Origin: Laburnicola sp. R22_1
Lineage: Eukaryota > Ascomycota > Dothideomycetes > Pleosporales > Didymosphaeriaceae
Direction: 5' to 3'
Length of the DNA: 64,000 nt
Assembly: GCA_014281115.1 (NCBI GenBank)
Contig: JACONQ010000013.1
Coordinates: 2,036,501-2,100,500, forward strand
In this document: positions 45,237-55,477 of the stretch, piece after piece
Numbering within the stretch: the stretch's first letter is position 1
Layout: each line of letters begins with the position of its first letter
The notes under the pieces: model-generated
Told to the model about the DNA's origin: nothing
Seen by the model: only the letters and a program-made list of their open reading frames with translations
Databases searched by the model: none
Program-made: the position numbers and the translations under genes

Positions 45237-45596
45237 AGGGCTAAGAATGGTCTGGCAAAAGCTTCGGTAAGACCCTTAGAGTTATGGATGAGACAGATTA
45301 GAAGTAGACATATTGACGGGGTACTCAACAGCTTTCCCTTACAGCGTTGTACCGTGTACCGAAAGGTCTGCGACGATTCTCTTCCTGATGGGGTACTCAA
45401 GATTGCGTGGTATGTAGACATATTAGAATATACAAGACTATTGGTGAAGAGGCAATCAACCGGGAAGAATATTTTGACGGCTAACCGCGAGAAAGGAGAT
45501 CCAAAACCACCTGTCACATACGAAATCGTAGTGCTAAACCCGGGTATCTAGTAAACAAGTGGAAACGCCAAAACGCCCATACACAAAAGCCCGCAA
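45237..45596. other. Intergenic 0.36 kb
   Basis: Convergent 3' flanks. Short echoes (TAGACATATT and GGGGTACTCAA each occur twice) suggest an old small duplication. The 87-codon frame here has no motif. Confidence 0.5.
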
Positions 45597-46939
45597 TCAA
45601 AACAAGAAAGTCGGTATATCGTCAAACTTGGCCAACTTCTTCTTCTCCTCTCGCTCCTTGTCTGTCTTGCGCTTAGCCAGTCGGTCTGAAGCCTGTTTCG
45701 CAAGTGGGTCTCGCCTGGGCACGTTCATATCGTCAGTGTCGTGTTTCGTTTCGGAACGTTTGCTTGATGTTGGCAGCGGGTGTGTCTGCCGTGTCGGGAT
45801 AGGAGCATTCGAGCATTTCGTAGGTGATGACGATCGTTGGCTTGTGGACATCGCTGTAGATTTAGCGGGCGACGGTGCTCGTTGCGGTGTTTTCCATGAC
45901 GATGGCTCTGGTATCGATGGTCGGGTGCTGGGCGCGAGGTCGTCCCACATGTCGAAAGGTGTTGGCCGCCTGACACGTGTGGGTTTTGCTCGCGTTGTCG
46001 AAGGTATTGCGGGCTTTGCAAAGGACTTGGGTTCCTTTGCTTTTGCTGTAGTTTCGTGCGCCGAGGACTTGTATGTACCAGTAGAAAATGTCGTTGTCGG
46101 TCGCTTCGGCGCATCGAGATCATCGCTATCCGAAGCGCTGTTGTTCGAACTCTTCTTATAGGTCCTTGAAGGCCTAGCCGTCATGATGGACGCCGTGGTC
46201 TTACTCAGGGCATCTCGCACTGATGGATCTTCCTCTTCGTCGCTAACAGCTTCACGCGCTGAAGAAAACAAGTCCTTGATAGTCTTCCTTTGGTTCCTAA
46301 CCTGCGCTTTCGCCTTTTGCTTAAACTGCCCTTCTGTCGACGGCTTCGCGTTAGGAACGACGGGTCTCGAAGCGGCTTCCTTCCGCTGAAGTTCCATTTT
46401 GGTTTTCAGTCGTTCATACTCTTTCAGATGCAGATGTTGGGTAAACAGTTTAGCGGTCTGTAATAGTTCGTCTTCGACCATCATCCATTCATCATCACAG
46501 AGGTCGAACTTATCGACGCTTTTGTGCATGTATCTACACAAGTTAGACTTGACCCAGTCATGAGATAGAGCAGTGACTCACTCAGTCGTTGGCGGAGGAA
46601 GTTCTGCTGCGACTGGTGGGGGTGACGACGATGGCATCCGGGCGCCGCTCCTCGAATCGCCTTTTTTGCGAGTCGTCCCCGCAGATTTAGTAGGGAGCTC
46701 TGGGAGTTCATCGTCAGATTCGAGAGCATCTGCGGTTGCGTTACTATAGCTTTTCTTGACATGCGAAGTGACCGCTCACCAGCTCTTCCGTTCCTTTTTT
46801 CGGAGCTTCCCAAAACAGTATCTTCGAAGAAATAATCATCGATATCGGATGGGACATGCCGCTTCGGTGCTGCTTGTGGCTGCTTCACCTGAGTGCGGCT
46901 GCTGCCACCTTTGTTCGCCCAGGGCAGCTGGCGTGGCAT
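45597..46939 (-). CDS. Conserved hypothetical protein with a charged helical block
   Basis: Minus-strand exons 46939-46780, 46729-46582 and 46533-45597 give 414 residues; phase is continuous. The start MPRQLPWANKGGSSRTQVK is followed by DIDDYFFEDTVLGSS. Exon 2 is acidic then Pro-rich (ALESDDELPELPTK; SSSPPPVAAELPPP). The best conserved-looking part is CDDEWMMVEDELLQTAKLF, then HLHLKEYERLK, probably a helical interaction domain. The rest is basic and Ser/Pro-rich and ends LAKRKTDKEREEKKKLAKFD. The composition and the C-terminal basic stretch suggest a nuclear protein (inference). I do not recognise the family by name. Confidence 0.75.
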
Positions 46940-47638
46940 TTTGTGCGGCAATCAACGAGTTCTCCAGGCTGGTGGAACGGAAGAATCCTGTTGTTTTCGC
47001 GCCATTCGGCCCATGGTGCCCAAGCTCATGTACTCTGTGCTATCACTGCATCACCCATATGGGCGCGGTGGCGTCGCGTTCGCGCACACACGTGAAGTGA
47101 ATTAGCGTCCACGTGCCGCGACGCGTTGGTACCAGAAGGGTCATAGCGTCTGCGCTTGCCGATAACCGCAAACGCGCCCTTTTGACAAGTGACCGCGAGG
47201 CAGCACTTTCACTGTTTGAATTGAAGGACCACGTTGCATTTCCATGTGCTTCTGCTATGTTCTATCTTATTTATTCCATAGGCTCCATGGCAACGGCGAC
47301 TAGCACACGACGCTGGACAAGACTGCGCGCTGTCCACAGCGTGAGCGAGACACCACCCTCCCGTGCACCTTGACCCGTCTCAGACTGCAACCTGTCGCAG
47401 CCGCTCATCGCCGGGATTGCTTTAAAACCGTCATTAACAACCTCTATTGAGAGTCCATCTCACCTGTGGGTTACCTGGGGGCTTTGTGTACGCTGCCGCT
47501 ACTGCACAACAACATCGTGGGCCAAACCGTCTGAAGCAGCCTTTACTGTCGGTTCAGCAAGCACACTATCAAAAGGTCCACCAAGCCCTTGGATGATCTC
47601 TTTCTTTCTGAAGAAGCCTTGTCGTTTCCGCCGCCGCA
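46940..47638. other. Divergent promoter region, 0.7 kb
   Basis: Lies between the hypothetical gene (leftward) and the eIF2-alpha kinase gene (rightward). No other gene seen. Confidence 0.6.
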
Positions 47639-49654
47639 ATGTCCATGTTTCGAAAGCCAGGAGACGGCTCGTCTAGTGAAGAGGACACGTCCAACACTCA
47701 AGAAGAGACCAGCGCAGTCGATGACTTGCCCACAAGAGTGAACACCCTGGACTCAGCTTCATCTGCGCCTCTTGCTCGCCAGTCAGGAGCAAATTCTCCG
47801 CCAACTCGTCCTGGAATGTCCAGAACTAACACTGGTAGTAATGTCCGAGACTTGTTGCTGCACTCGTTGTTGGAAGACAAAGCTCTTACAGAGGCTGCAG
47901 AGCATCTAGGGAAAGAAAAATCTGACCCAGAGGTACTAGCCCTTGCACGGCAGACATACCGGGAGCTTGCTCGGCAATTCTCCAGCCAGATTGGCGAGAA
48001 CTATGCCAGCGACGAGATGCGACAACAACGCGCCGCAGCAAGCGCCGGTATCAACAGGGCCACTAGGATGCATATGACCAGGTTACCTACGGCTGCTACC
48101 GCAACAGGCACTATTATCGCTGCCGATGCTTCTCAAGCACTTATTCCACGCTCGTTTCTCGGCCTGCCCGTTGATAGTCCTTCGAAATTATCGCATGATA
48201 TGGAGACACTCAATGATCTTTACCTTCAACTACCCCCGTCTGTGCAGGGCCACACTGGTCTTCACAGTAATCGGTATGCTCGCGAGTATGAAGAGATCGA
48301 AATGATCGGTAAAGGTGGTTATGGCAAGGTCTACAAGGCTAAGCATAAGCTAGATGATGCCTATTATGCAGTCAAACGGATCATCATTAGCGCCAACAAG
48401 CTTCAAAAGATCCGAGAGCGTGGGGACCAAGAGCTGCTTTCCATACTTGAAGAAGTTCGTTCCCTTGCCCGTTTCGACCACAACAACATTGTCCGATACC
48501 ATAGTGCCTGGATGGAGTTCATGACTGAACCTACTGCAGTTCCTGTGGCATCAGCTACTCACGTCGTTCCTTCAAATCTTCTACTGGGCAACATGTCTGA
48601 GTCTTCGTTCAGCTCAGGCGCGCCGAGTCAGCTGCAGACTAGCTTCGATGCTCTCGACCTTGACGATCCGTTCGAACGATCAAATCATGATTCAGGCGAC
48701 GGTATCATCTTTGAGACGAGTGACATTGACGCCGGAGTAGAGGAAGCGAAGGGCGAAACCTATCATGCGTTATGGAAAGGAAAGGAGCGAAAGGGCAAGG
48801 AGCGTCGGGGAAGCCAGGCCACAGTCGCTACCATCTCATCCACAAAATCTCGCTTGAGCGCTGTTGAAGACGTCGACGAAGAAGAGGAAGAAGACATCGA
48901 AAGTATCCCTAGAACACAGGAACAGACATTTGAGGGGTCGGACAGTATGGTGACGGATAGTGATGCGCCGAACCAAATGATAACGACGCGCGTCTCGGGC
49001 CCAGTCTTGACTCTCAACGTCCAGATGTCACTCTACGACGCCAACTTGTCAGAATTCCTCTCGAATGGGCAGCAGGCACCCCACCATTGCTTCCACCCCT
49101 GCGTGTCGCTGGAGCTCCTGGGCAAAATCGTTAAAGGGGTAGAGTATTTGCATGCAAGCGGTGTTGTTCATCGAGACCTAAAGCCGGCTAATATCTTCCT
49201 CTCGCTCTCGACTAGCCGTGTATCGCCAACTGGCTCCGTTGACCTCGCTGGTTGTCGCTTCTGTCCAGAGCGCGAATGTATGCATGTCACACCTAGGATT
49301 GGTGACTTTGGTTTGGTAGCAGCATTGGGCGATGCTGCCACTAAGCCAGTGGGCACCGAGTTCTACCGGCCTCTGGTAACAAGCAAGAATAGTGACAAGC
49401 TAGATGTGTTTGCGCTAGGTGTTGTGGCATTTGAAATGCTGCAAAAATTCGGCACGAGAATGGAGAGGGTCGATGCTCTTACCAAGTTGCGTCGCGGTGA
49501 ATTTGTAGAAGGGTTTGCGGCGGGATGTGGTGAATTCAGAGAGAAGGTGCAAGAGATGGTCCGTGGCATGGTGGAGATGGAGGAGGAGAAACGGTGGAAT
49601 TGCGAAGATGTGAGGAGGGAGATTGCAAAGATTGTTAGCGGTTTGAAGGTGTAG
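47639..49654 (+). CDS. eIF2-alpha kinase, HRI/IfkB type
   Basis: A single-exon gene of 671 residues from the ATG at 47639. After a Ser-rich N-terminus and helical blocks (LLLHSLLEDKALTEAAEHL), the kinase domain begins near residue 220: EMIGKGGYGKVYKAKHK, YYAVKRI with the catalytic Lys, and a split N-lobe carrying an acidic insert of about 150 residues, typical of eIF2-alpha kinases. Then come VVHRDLKPANIF (about 510), GDFGLVA (about 554), and GTEFYRP, LDVFALGVVAFEM. It would phosphorylate eIF2-alpha to damp translation under stress such as haem or oxidative stress. The stretch after GTEFYRP is shorter than in most relatives. No HisRS or RWD part, so it is not GCN2. Confidence 0.88.
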   Translation: MSMFRKPGDGSSSEEDTSNTQEETSAVDDLPTRVNTLDSASSAPLARQSGANSPPTRPGMSRTNTGSNVRDLLLHSLLEDKALTEAAEHLGKEKSDPEVLALARQTYRELARQFSSQIGENYASDEMRQQRAAASAGINRATRMHMTRLPTAATATGTIIAADASQALIPRSFLGLPVDSPSKLSHDMETLNDLYLQLPPSVQGHTGLHSNRYAREYEEIEMIGKGGYGKVYKAKHKLDDAYYAVKRIIISANKLQKIRERGDQELLSILEEVRSLARFDHNNIVRYHSAWMEFMTEPTAVPVASATHVVPSNLLLGNMSESSFSSGAPSQLQTSFDALDLDDPFERSNHDSGDGIIFETSDIDAGVEEAKGETYHALWKGKERKGKERRGSQATVATISSTKSRLSAVEDVDEEEEEDIESIPRTQEQTFEGSDSMVTDSDAPNQMITTRVSGPVLTLNVQMSLYDANLSEFLSNGQQAPHHCFHPCVSLELLGKIVKGVEYLHASGVVHRDLKPANIFLSLSTSRVSPTGSVDLAGCRFCPERECMHVTPRIGDFGLVAALGDAATKPVGTEFYRPLVTSKNSDKLDVFALGVVAFEMLQKFGTRMERVDALTKLRRGEFVEGFAAGCGEFREKVQEMVRGMVEMEEEKRWNCEDVRREIAKIVSGLKV

Positions 49655-50012
49655 GTGAGAACCTTGGAAGAGTCGATGATGAGATAGTGTATAAGTACCA
49701 ATAAGCAGATGCTGGGCAATACGTGCATGTGGCTTAAGGCACTTTGGATCTTAGAATTAGTATTACCGACGATGAGCAGTTGTATGATAACTTGTATTGT
49801 CGTATGGACAGGGGTTTGCGTGTATGAGGTCGGTCCTGGTCGGCATACCGAGCGCCGCTTCTTCGGGTCATAGCGGGTCGAGAGAACGTCATGTACAAAA
49901 TCCCCAACATCTCTTTGGCATACACGTTACCCGCCTCCGTAGCTGCCCAGCACAATGCGCAGCATATCACCACTTTACTTCTCGTAATTTCTGAATCTGC
50001 GACGGTGCGGAA
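49655..50012. other. Intergenic 0.36 kb
   Basis: 3' flank of the kinase gene and promoter of HEM25; nothing else seen. Confidence 0.6.
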
Positions 50013-51065
50013 ATGTCAAATGGCCCACAGTCGCGCTCGTCATCGTCCTGTAAGCTTGCTACAGCTTCGGAGCTTCCCTGCGAGGAATTGAAGCTACTGA
50101 ACAGACAGATCATGGGTTTCTGACGCGTTGCAGTCCATTTCCTTGCGGGCATGAGCTCGGGCATGTTTTCCGCCGTCCTACTCCAACCCGCCGACCTCCT
50201 TAAGACCCGCGTTCAGCAATCGCATCAGAACACGCTGCTCGGCACGATAAAGATAATAGCCAACGGTCCGAACCCTGTACGGCAATTCTGGAGAGGCACA
50301 CTACCGAGCACGCTGCGCACGGGATGCGGTTCTGCAATCTACTTCTCGGGCTTGAATGCTCTGCGGCGACGGGTCAGCGAGCGCGCAAGCCTACAAGCCG
50401 GTGATGGCGCGGGGGTAGGAGATGGACACTCGAGCACACTGCCCAAACTGAGTAACACGGCGAATCTGGCAACGGGCGCTGCGGCGAGGACGTGGGCTGG
50501 CTTTCTCATGATGCCGATCACGGTGCTGAAGGTACGGTACGAGAGCAACTTGTACTCGTATTCCTCCATGTTCTCTGCTTCGAAGGATATTTTCAGAACA
50601 GAAGGGCTTCGTGGCTTCTTTGCTGGCTTCGGTGCGACGGCCGTGCGCGACGCGCCCTACGCAGGTCTTTACGTCCTCTTCTACGAGCAATCCAAGAGGC
50701 GACTTTCCCGCCTTGCTTCGGCAATCGAGGAGAAGTCTGGTACTACGACGGCTCGTCTATCCTCCAGCACCTCTGCCGGTATAAACTTCCTCTCGGGGGT
50801 CGTGGCGGCAGGCTTCGGCACTACGTTCACGAACCCCTTCGATGCTATCAAGACGAGGATACAGTTGATGCCCAGTCGTTACACAAACACGCTACAGGCA
50901 GCCAAGAATATGTTGCGGGAAGACGGTGCGAGGAGCTTCTTTGATGGGCTCGGGCTACGAATTGCGCGGAAGGCTGTCAGTTCTGCGCTTGCGTGGACGG
51001 TTTATGAAGAGCTCATTAGGAGGGCCGAGGGCAGGTGGACGGAGGAGGGGGAGGCAGAAGTGTAA
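50013..51065 (+). CDS. HEM25: Hem25-type mitochondrial glycine carrier (SLC25A38 family)
   Basis: Exons 50013-50049 and 50134-51065 give 322 residues. The short first exon ([12 protein letters not shown]) was chosen because it places the conserved [19 protein letters not shown] in frame; the unspliced ATG at 50151 would lose that segment. Three carrier repeats each have the signature: [23 protein letters not shown] and [12 protein letters not shown], with [12 protein letters not shown] and [19 protein letters not shown] between. The protein imports glycine across the inner mitochondrial membrane for the first step of haem synthesis. The length is normal. Confidence 0.93.
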
Positions 51066-52188
51066 GAAGGATCATGTATCGATACGTGTATCATTATGGA
51101 GTGTCGGGGTATGGATTAGACTTTAGCGGATGGGCATTTCACTCTTCTCCTTCTCTTTGCACAGGGTGTCCGACATAGGATCCATGAGGCACAGGCAGAG
51201 GTATTCATGGATACTTGGAGTCATCACTCAGTGTATGCGAGAGTGGCAACTTGCGAAAATGATATGGACAAGCCGCAACCCAAGGCAGGGGAAGGCCCGT
51301 CTGTGGAACTCAGCCGCTACTGCCAGACACGTGTCGCATTTCAAACTGTCATAGGAATCCTTAACTAGCGCCTCCTGTTCAAGATGCTTCCCAGAGCAGG
51401 CAGTACTGTACATGCACGTACTGGACCAATTGCGGCTTGCTGAAGCAGGGTGTCTGTCTGGACACATCAGGCTTTCGTCATCATGTTCATGTTCTTGCTG
51501 CCAGGTGGGCAGATGAAGCTTGGGCTGCGACCAGGCGCGACATGGACTGGCAGGGCCACCTATGTGAGGACAGTCGGTGGACTGCTCTCACCAGATTGAG
51601 GCCCGGTGAACGGCATGGGCCGCAGAGGCTACAGCGCCCCGAGGCAGTGCTGTCTGCGGTGAGCATTGAGGCCCTCACCGTGGTCACAGGACTCACAGGG
51701 CAGGGCTCTCCGGCACAGCTCACCGGCGGCTCTCACGGCGTTTGCAAGGCACGTTGGGCTGTATGGCTGCCCTGCTCAGTAGCGCTATGACGTCGGCACG
51801 CCCACCCGCTCACTCCACCCCAGCACTCGCCTCTCTTGCTCACAGCCCACCAAGACTCGCAGCACAGTCATCGGCCTTTCCCTGAGCCGCCCGTCCCTTA
51901 GATAAACCGCCCTCTTGCGTGCCCCGCAACTGCAGACACACTTCCCCTCCCACTTCTTCTGTACGTTGCCGGCACTCTTCTTCTTCGTTGCAACCACCCA
52001 GTCCTGCGCTATACCAGCCAGGCCACCCAGCTAGATTACGCCCGTAGTCGGTACGCTCCCGCGCCTCTCTATCCCTGCGCTGTTAACTGACATGGCCGGC
52101 AGACGATCCAATTCCCAGGACTTGCTTTGCTGCCAGAATCTCTGCGACCCAGACACGTTTGCTCTGGGTGCGGGGCTGAACTCGCGCC
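51066..52188. other. Intergenic 1.1 kb, no gene seen
   Basis: HEM25 3' flank and the promoter and leader of the DUF3824-type gene. Frames here lack motifs. Confidence 0.55.
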
Positions 52189-53964
52189 ATGTCCGAGTAC
52201 AGCTACGACGACCGTCCGCGGCGTCGCGACCGCGTCCGTGAGCGTGAGCCCGAGTATGTCACCGAGAAGACCTTCATCGAGCGCGGCGGTCGTGGCTCGG
52301 GAGTGCGCGACCTAGTCTACCGCCCTGCGCGCGAGGACAGCATCGAGGAGGTTGCCCGCGACTTCCCACCACCTGGCGCCGAGTGCAGACAGTCCAGGTA
52401 CCGCGAGAGCTACGAGCCACGCCGCACCCGGTCAGCCCACCGTGACTACGACTACGACTACGACAGCCGCTACGACCGTGGGAGGCGGGCGCGCGACTAC
52501 GACGACTACTCTGATTACTCCGAGCGACCCAAGCCCCAGCGTCGCAAGTCCATTGTGGACAACATCAAGGACTTCGGCGAATCTGCAGGCCTGGGCGGCA
52601 TCATCGATGCTGTCACTGGAAACCGCAGCCGCTCTCTCTCGCGAGACCGAAAGCACAAGGACCGTGGCTATGACCGTGGCTATGACAGTGACGACCGATA
52701 CGACGGCCGATACGACGACCGCCGAAGCAGAAGCAGCCGCTACGGCTCGCGCAGCCCTGACCGCCACAGCAAAACCCAGGCTAAGTGGGAGCAAGCTGCC
52801 AAAGCCGCCATAGTTGCCGGTGCCGTCGAAGCCTTCCGCACCCGTAAGACCCCTGGTGCTTGGACCGGCGAGAGGGGCCAGCGCGTTGCTACTGCTGCGC
52901 TTGGTGCTGCTGGCATTGACAGTCTGATCGACAAAGATCCCGATAAACACAGCAAGCTACATGTGGCGGAATCAGCCATCGGCGGTCTTGTTGCTAACCG
53001 CGTCGCCAATGGTCCTCGATCCCGCTCTCGTGGCCGTGATACCTCCCAGTCTCCTTCCCGCTCGCGGTCTCGATCTCGGTCAATCTTTGGTCGCTCGCGG
53101 TCTCGGGGACGTAAACGTTCTGGATCTCGTGACTCTGATGACGGTGACAACAACCACACTCTTGGCAAGGTAGTCGGTGGCACAGCAGTTCTTGCAGCAG
53201 GCAAAGCCCTATACGACCGCGTGCGTTCCAAGTCGCGCTCCCGGCGTGAGCGCTCTCCCAGCTACGACAGCGCCGACGAATATGAGCCCCCATCCCGGAG
53301 TCGCCGCTCCCGCGGTTATGACCAAGGCCGTAGTATGGATGGTGCCTCTTACGAAGCTCCGCGAGCTAACCCAGACCGCAGAGTAGCGGCGGCCACTGGA
53401 GCGGGGGCAGGTGCGTTAGCCTCATCCAGAGGGAGGAATGATGATAGCTCCGGTTCTACGTCGACGACCGACATGGAGCAGAAGCGGAAGAGAATGAGAG
53501 GTAAGGAACTCCTTACTGCCGGGTTGGCCACGGTCGCGACGATTCATGCCGCACACGGCGTCTATACGTCCATGGCAGCTTCAGAAAACCGGCGTAAGCT
53601 GGTAGCTGAAGGCGAGATCACGCCGGAAGAAGCACGCAAGCGCAAATCCAAGAACATGCTGCAGGATGCGGCGGCGGTTGGAATCGCAGCACTCGGAATC
53701 AAGTCGGCCTTCTCCGAGTGGAAAGAAATGCAAGTGCAAAGGAATAACGTGAAAGAGCTAGAATCACGGCGCCGAAAGAGGAGGAAGGCGCGTGAGCGTC
53801 GCGAGAGGGAAGCCCGGCAGAATGCTCTCTCTGGTGGCGGCATGGCTAATCCGTATGCCTATCCTCTAGCTGCAAATGCTCACTCGACTACCTACGCCGA
53901 TGCGAATCCCTACGGCACTGTACCCCCACCACCTATTGGACCACCACCGAGTGCGAGATATTAG
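52189..53964 (+). CDS. DUF3824-type Arg/Tyr/Asp-rich protein
   Basis: Single exon, 591 residues. The N-terminus is rich in Arg, Asp and Tyr (RRRDRVREREPEYVTEKTF; many YD and RS steps). The conserved core is AKWEQAAKAAIVAGAVEAFR, TPGAWTGERGQRVATAALGA, then HVAESAIGGLVANRVANGPR, a Gly/Ala helix-hairpin or glycine-zipper-like region. An RS-rich stretch and a second Gly/Ala helix (LGKVVGGTAVLAAGKALYDR) follow, then a late helical region (KNMLQDAAAVGIAALGIKSAF) and a Pro-rich end. The pattern matches a Pezizomycotina family annotated DUF3824; no biochemical function is known. Membrane association through the Gly/Ala segments is possible (inference). Confidence 0.78.
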   Translation: MSEYSYDDRPRRRDRVREREPEYVTEKTFIERGGRGSGVRDLVYRPAREDSIEEVARDFPPPGAECRQSRYRESYEPRRTRSAHRDYDYDYDSRYDRGRRARDYDDYSDYSERPKPQRRKSIVDNIKDFGESAGLGGIIDAVTGNRSRSLSRDRKHKDRGYDRGYDSDDRYDGRYDDRRSRSSRYGSRSPDRHSKTQAKWEQAAKAAIVAGAVEAFRTRKTPGAWTGERGQRVATAALGAAGIDSLIDKDPDKHSKLHVAESAIGGLVANRVANGPRSRSRGRDTSQSPSRSRSRSRSIFGRSRSRGRKRSGSRDSDDGDNNHTLGKVVGGTAVLAAGKALYDRVRSKSRSRRERSPSYDSADEYEPPSRSRRSRGYDQGRSMDGASYEAPRANPDRRVAAATGAGAGALASSRGRNDDSSGSTSTTDMEQKRKRMRGKELLTAGLATVATIHAAHGVYTSMAASENRRKLVAEGEITPEEARKRKSKNMLQDAAAVGIAALGIKSAFSEWKEMQVQRNNVKELESRRRKRRKARERREREARQNALSGGGMANPYAYPLAANAHSTTYADANPYGTVPPPPIGPPPSARY

Positions 53965-55477
53965 ACAGTGGTTCCCTTTCTTACTTTTCCCTTTTCTTAC
54001 TTTTCCCTTTTCTTTTGGTTGGCATATTGGTACGGACACGGCCTGTTTCTGTGTGTATTCCTTTGTACGTGAGCCGGTCCAATTCTCTCTGATTGTTATT
54101 GGTATGGTTGCTTTTCCGAGTCTCGTGGCTCGTATCCATTCACTGTTTTTGGACGGCCGATGTGGATGAGGGCAAGGGAGGGTATACCAGGGTTTATGCA
54201 CTCATGGTAGACAAACGACATGATTCTCATATTTAACGAATGCAACGGCTCGATGAAATGAAATGGTATCTTAAGTCTAGTTGTGTTGATGGTGTGTTTG
54301 AAGCATAACTGCAGTTCCCTGTCCCAGATAAGTCCATATGAAGGGCGGGAGAAGGTGCTAAAATTAGCGCATTACGTTACACTGTAGCCGGTACCAAGAG
54401 GAAATACGACGCGAGGACATTGGTATCGGTAAGCGTGCCCAACACGATAGGGAGCTGATGAATCATGGAATGATGACGAATTCCAGAGAATTTCCCTGCT
54501 CGACGCGGCAAGCCGGCTCTACGGCGCAGACATGCAAGTCCACCTTCTGTTTTCTGTTTGTGGCGCTTATTGTAGCGTTTCAAGATGGTAGTGTAGTGTT
54601 TCGCCAAGGCCGGAGAAGGATGAACAGACTGTTCAGATCATCCCATCGCCATCTGGGGGCTATTTTTGAGCTGGTTTCGAGGCCAGCCCGATGTCGGCAC
54701 CCGTCCGTTCCCCAGAGGGCGTGTCTGTTGGGCAGCGCACACGATCACGGCAGGCGTCGCAACGGATGCTCCCGTGCTGACTCCAGCTTGAAACAGTCTC
54801 ACCGGCGACCAAAAGGGACGTCACATGGCCGTGGTGTTGACGTCGACGCTGGATGATGGATGATGAGGCTGGACTCTAGAGGAGGATTACCCGCCAGGCT
54901 CGCACGCCAAAACACAACCGGGTTCGCTTCGCGCGCGGGAACAAGACCGCGGCTGCAGACTGCGCTCAAACGCTCAAACAGTCCGACACGGCCGCGTTCA
55001 CGATGCGCAGAGCCAGCAAAACAACGGCAAACACGCGCGCTTGTGTCCAGCGACTTCAGCCCCAGGTCCCGCAGAAAGGAGGGGATGCTGTTGGCCGGCA
55101 CCGCCATTCGAAGGCCCTGTCAGTGCACCATGCAGCTCGTCGGTCCCAAGACCAGCACCACCAGTTCCGCTTCAGCCCCAGCAGCTGCCTGGTGACTAGG
55201 GTGCCTTTGGCCCCCAGGCTGAAAGACGCCGCCCATTTCCAACAAATCTCTCCTCGCCGCTCTTCTTCTCTCTTCTTCCTGCCTGATCTTACGTTTGCCT
55301 GATTGTGTTTTGCCCGTCAGCCTGCTTGTCTGCTTGCTTTGCCCCTCTTCTGCTCCCTTCAGCGCACACACCCCGCCGCACACGTTGCGCACAAGACTGC
55401 GCGCCCCCGGACACGGCACAGTCGTCACATCCCTTGCTTGATTTGAAGTCCTAGACGGCCCTCCCGTTGCTGCCATT
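53965..55477. other. Intergenic 1.5 kb, no gene seen
   Basis: Starts with a pyrimidine-rich 3' flank containing a repeated CTTACTTTTCCCTTTT. The right 300 bp are C-rich leader of the next gene. No coding region supported. Confidence 0.55.

Noticed and set aside
45288..45551. 87-codon ATG frame between the permease pseudogene and the next gene
   Set aside because: No motif, overlaps both 3' flanks, and arises within a small imperfect duplication.
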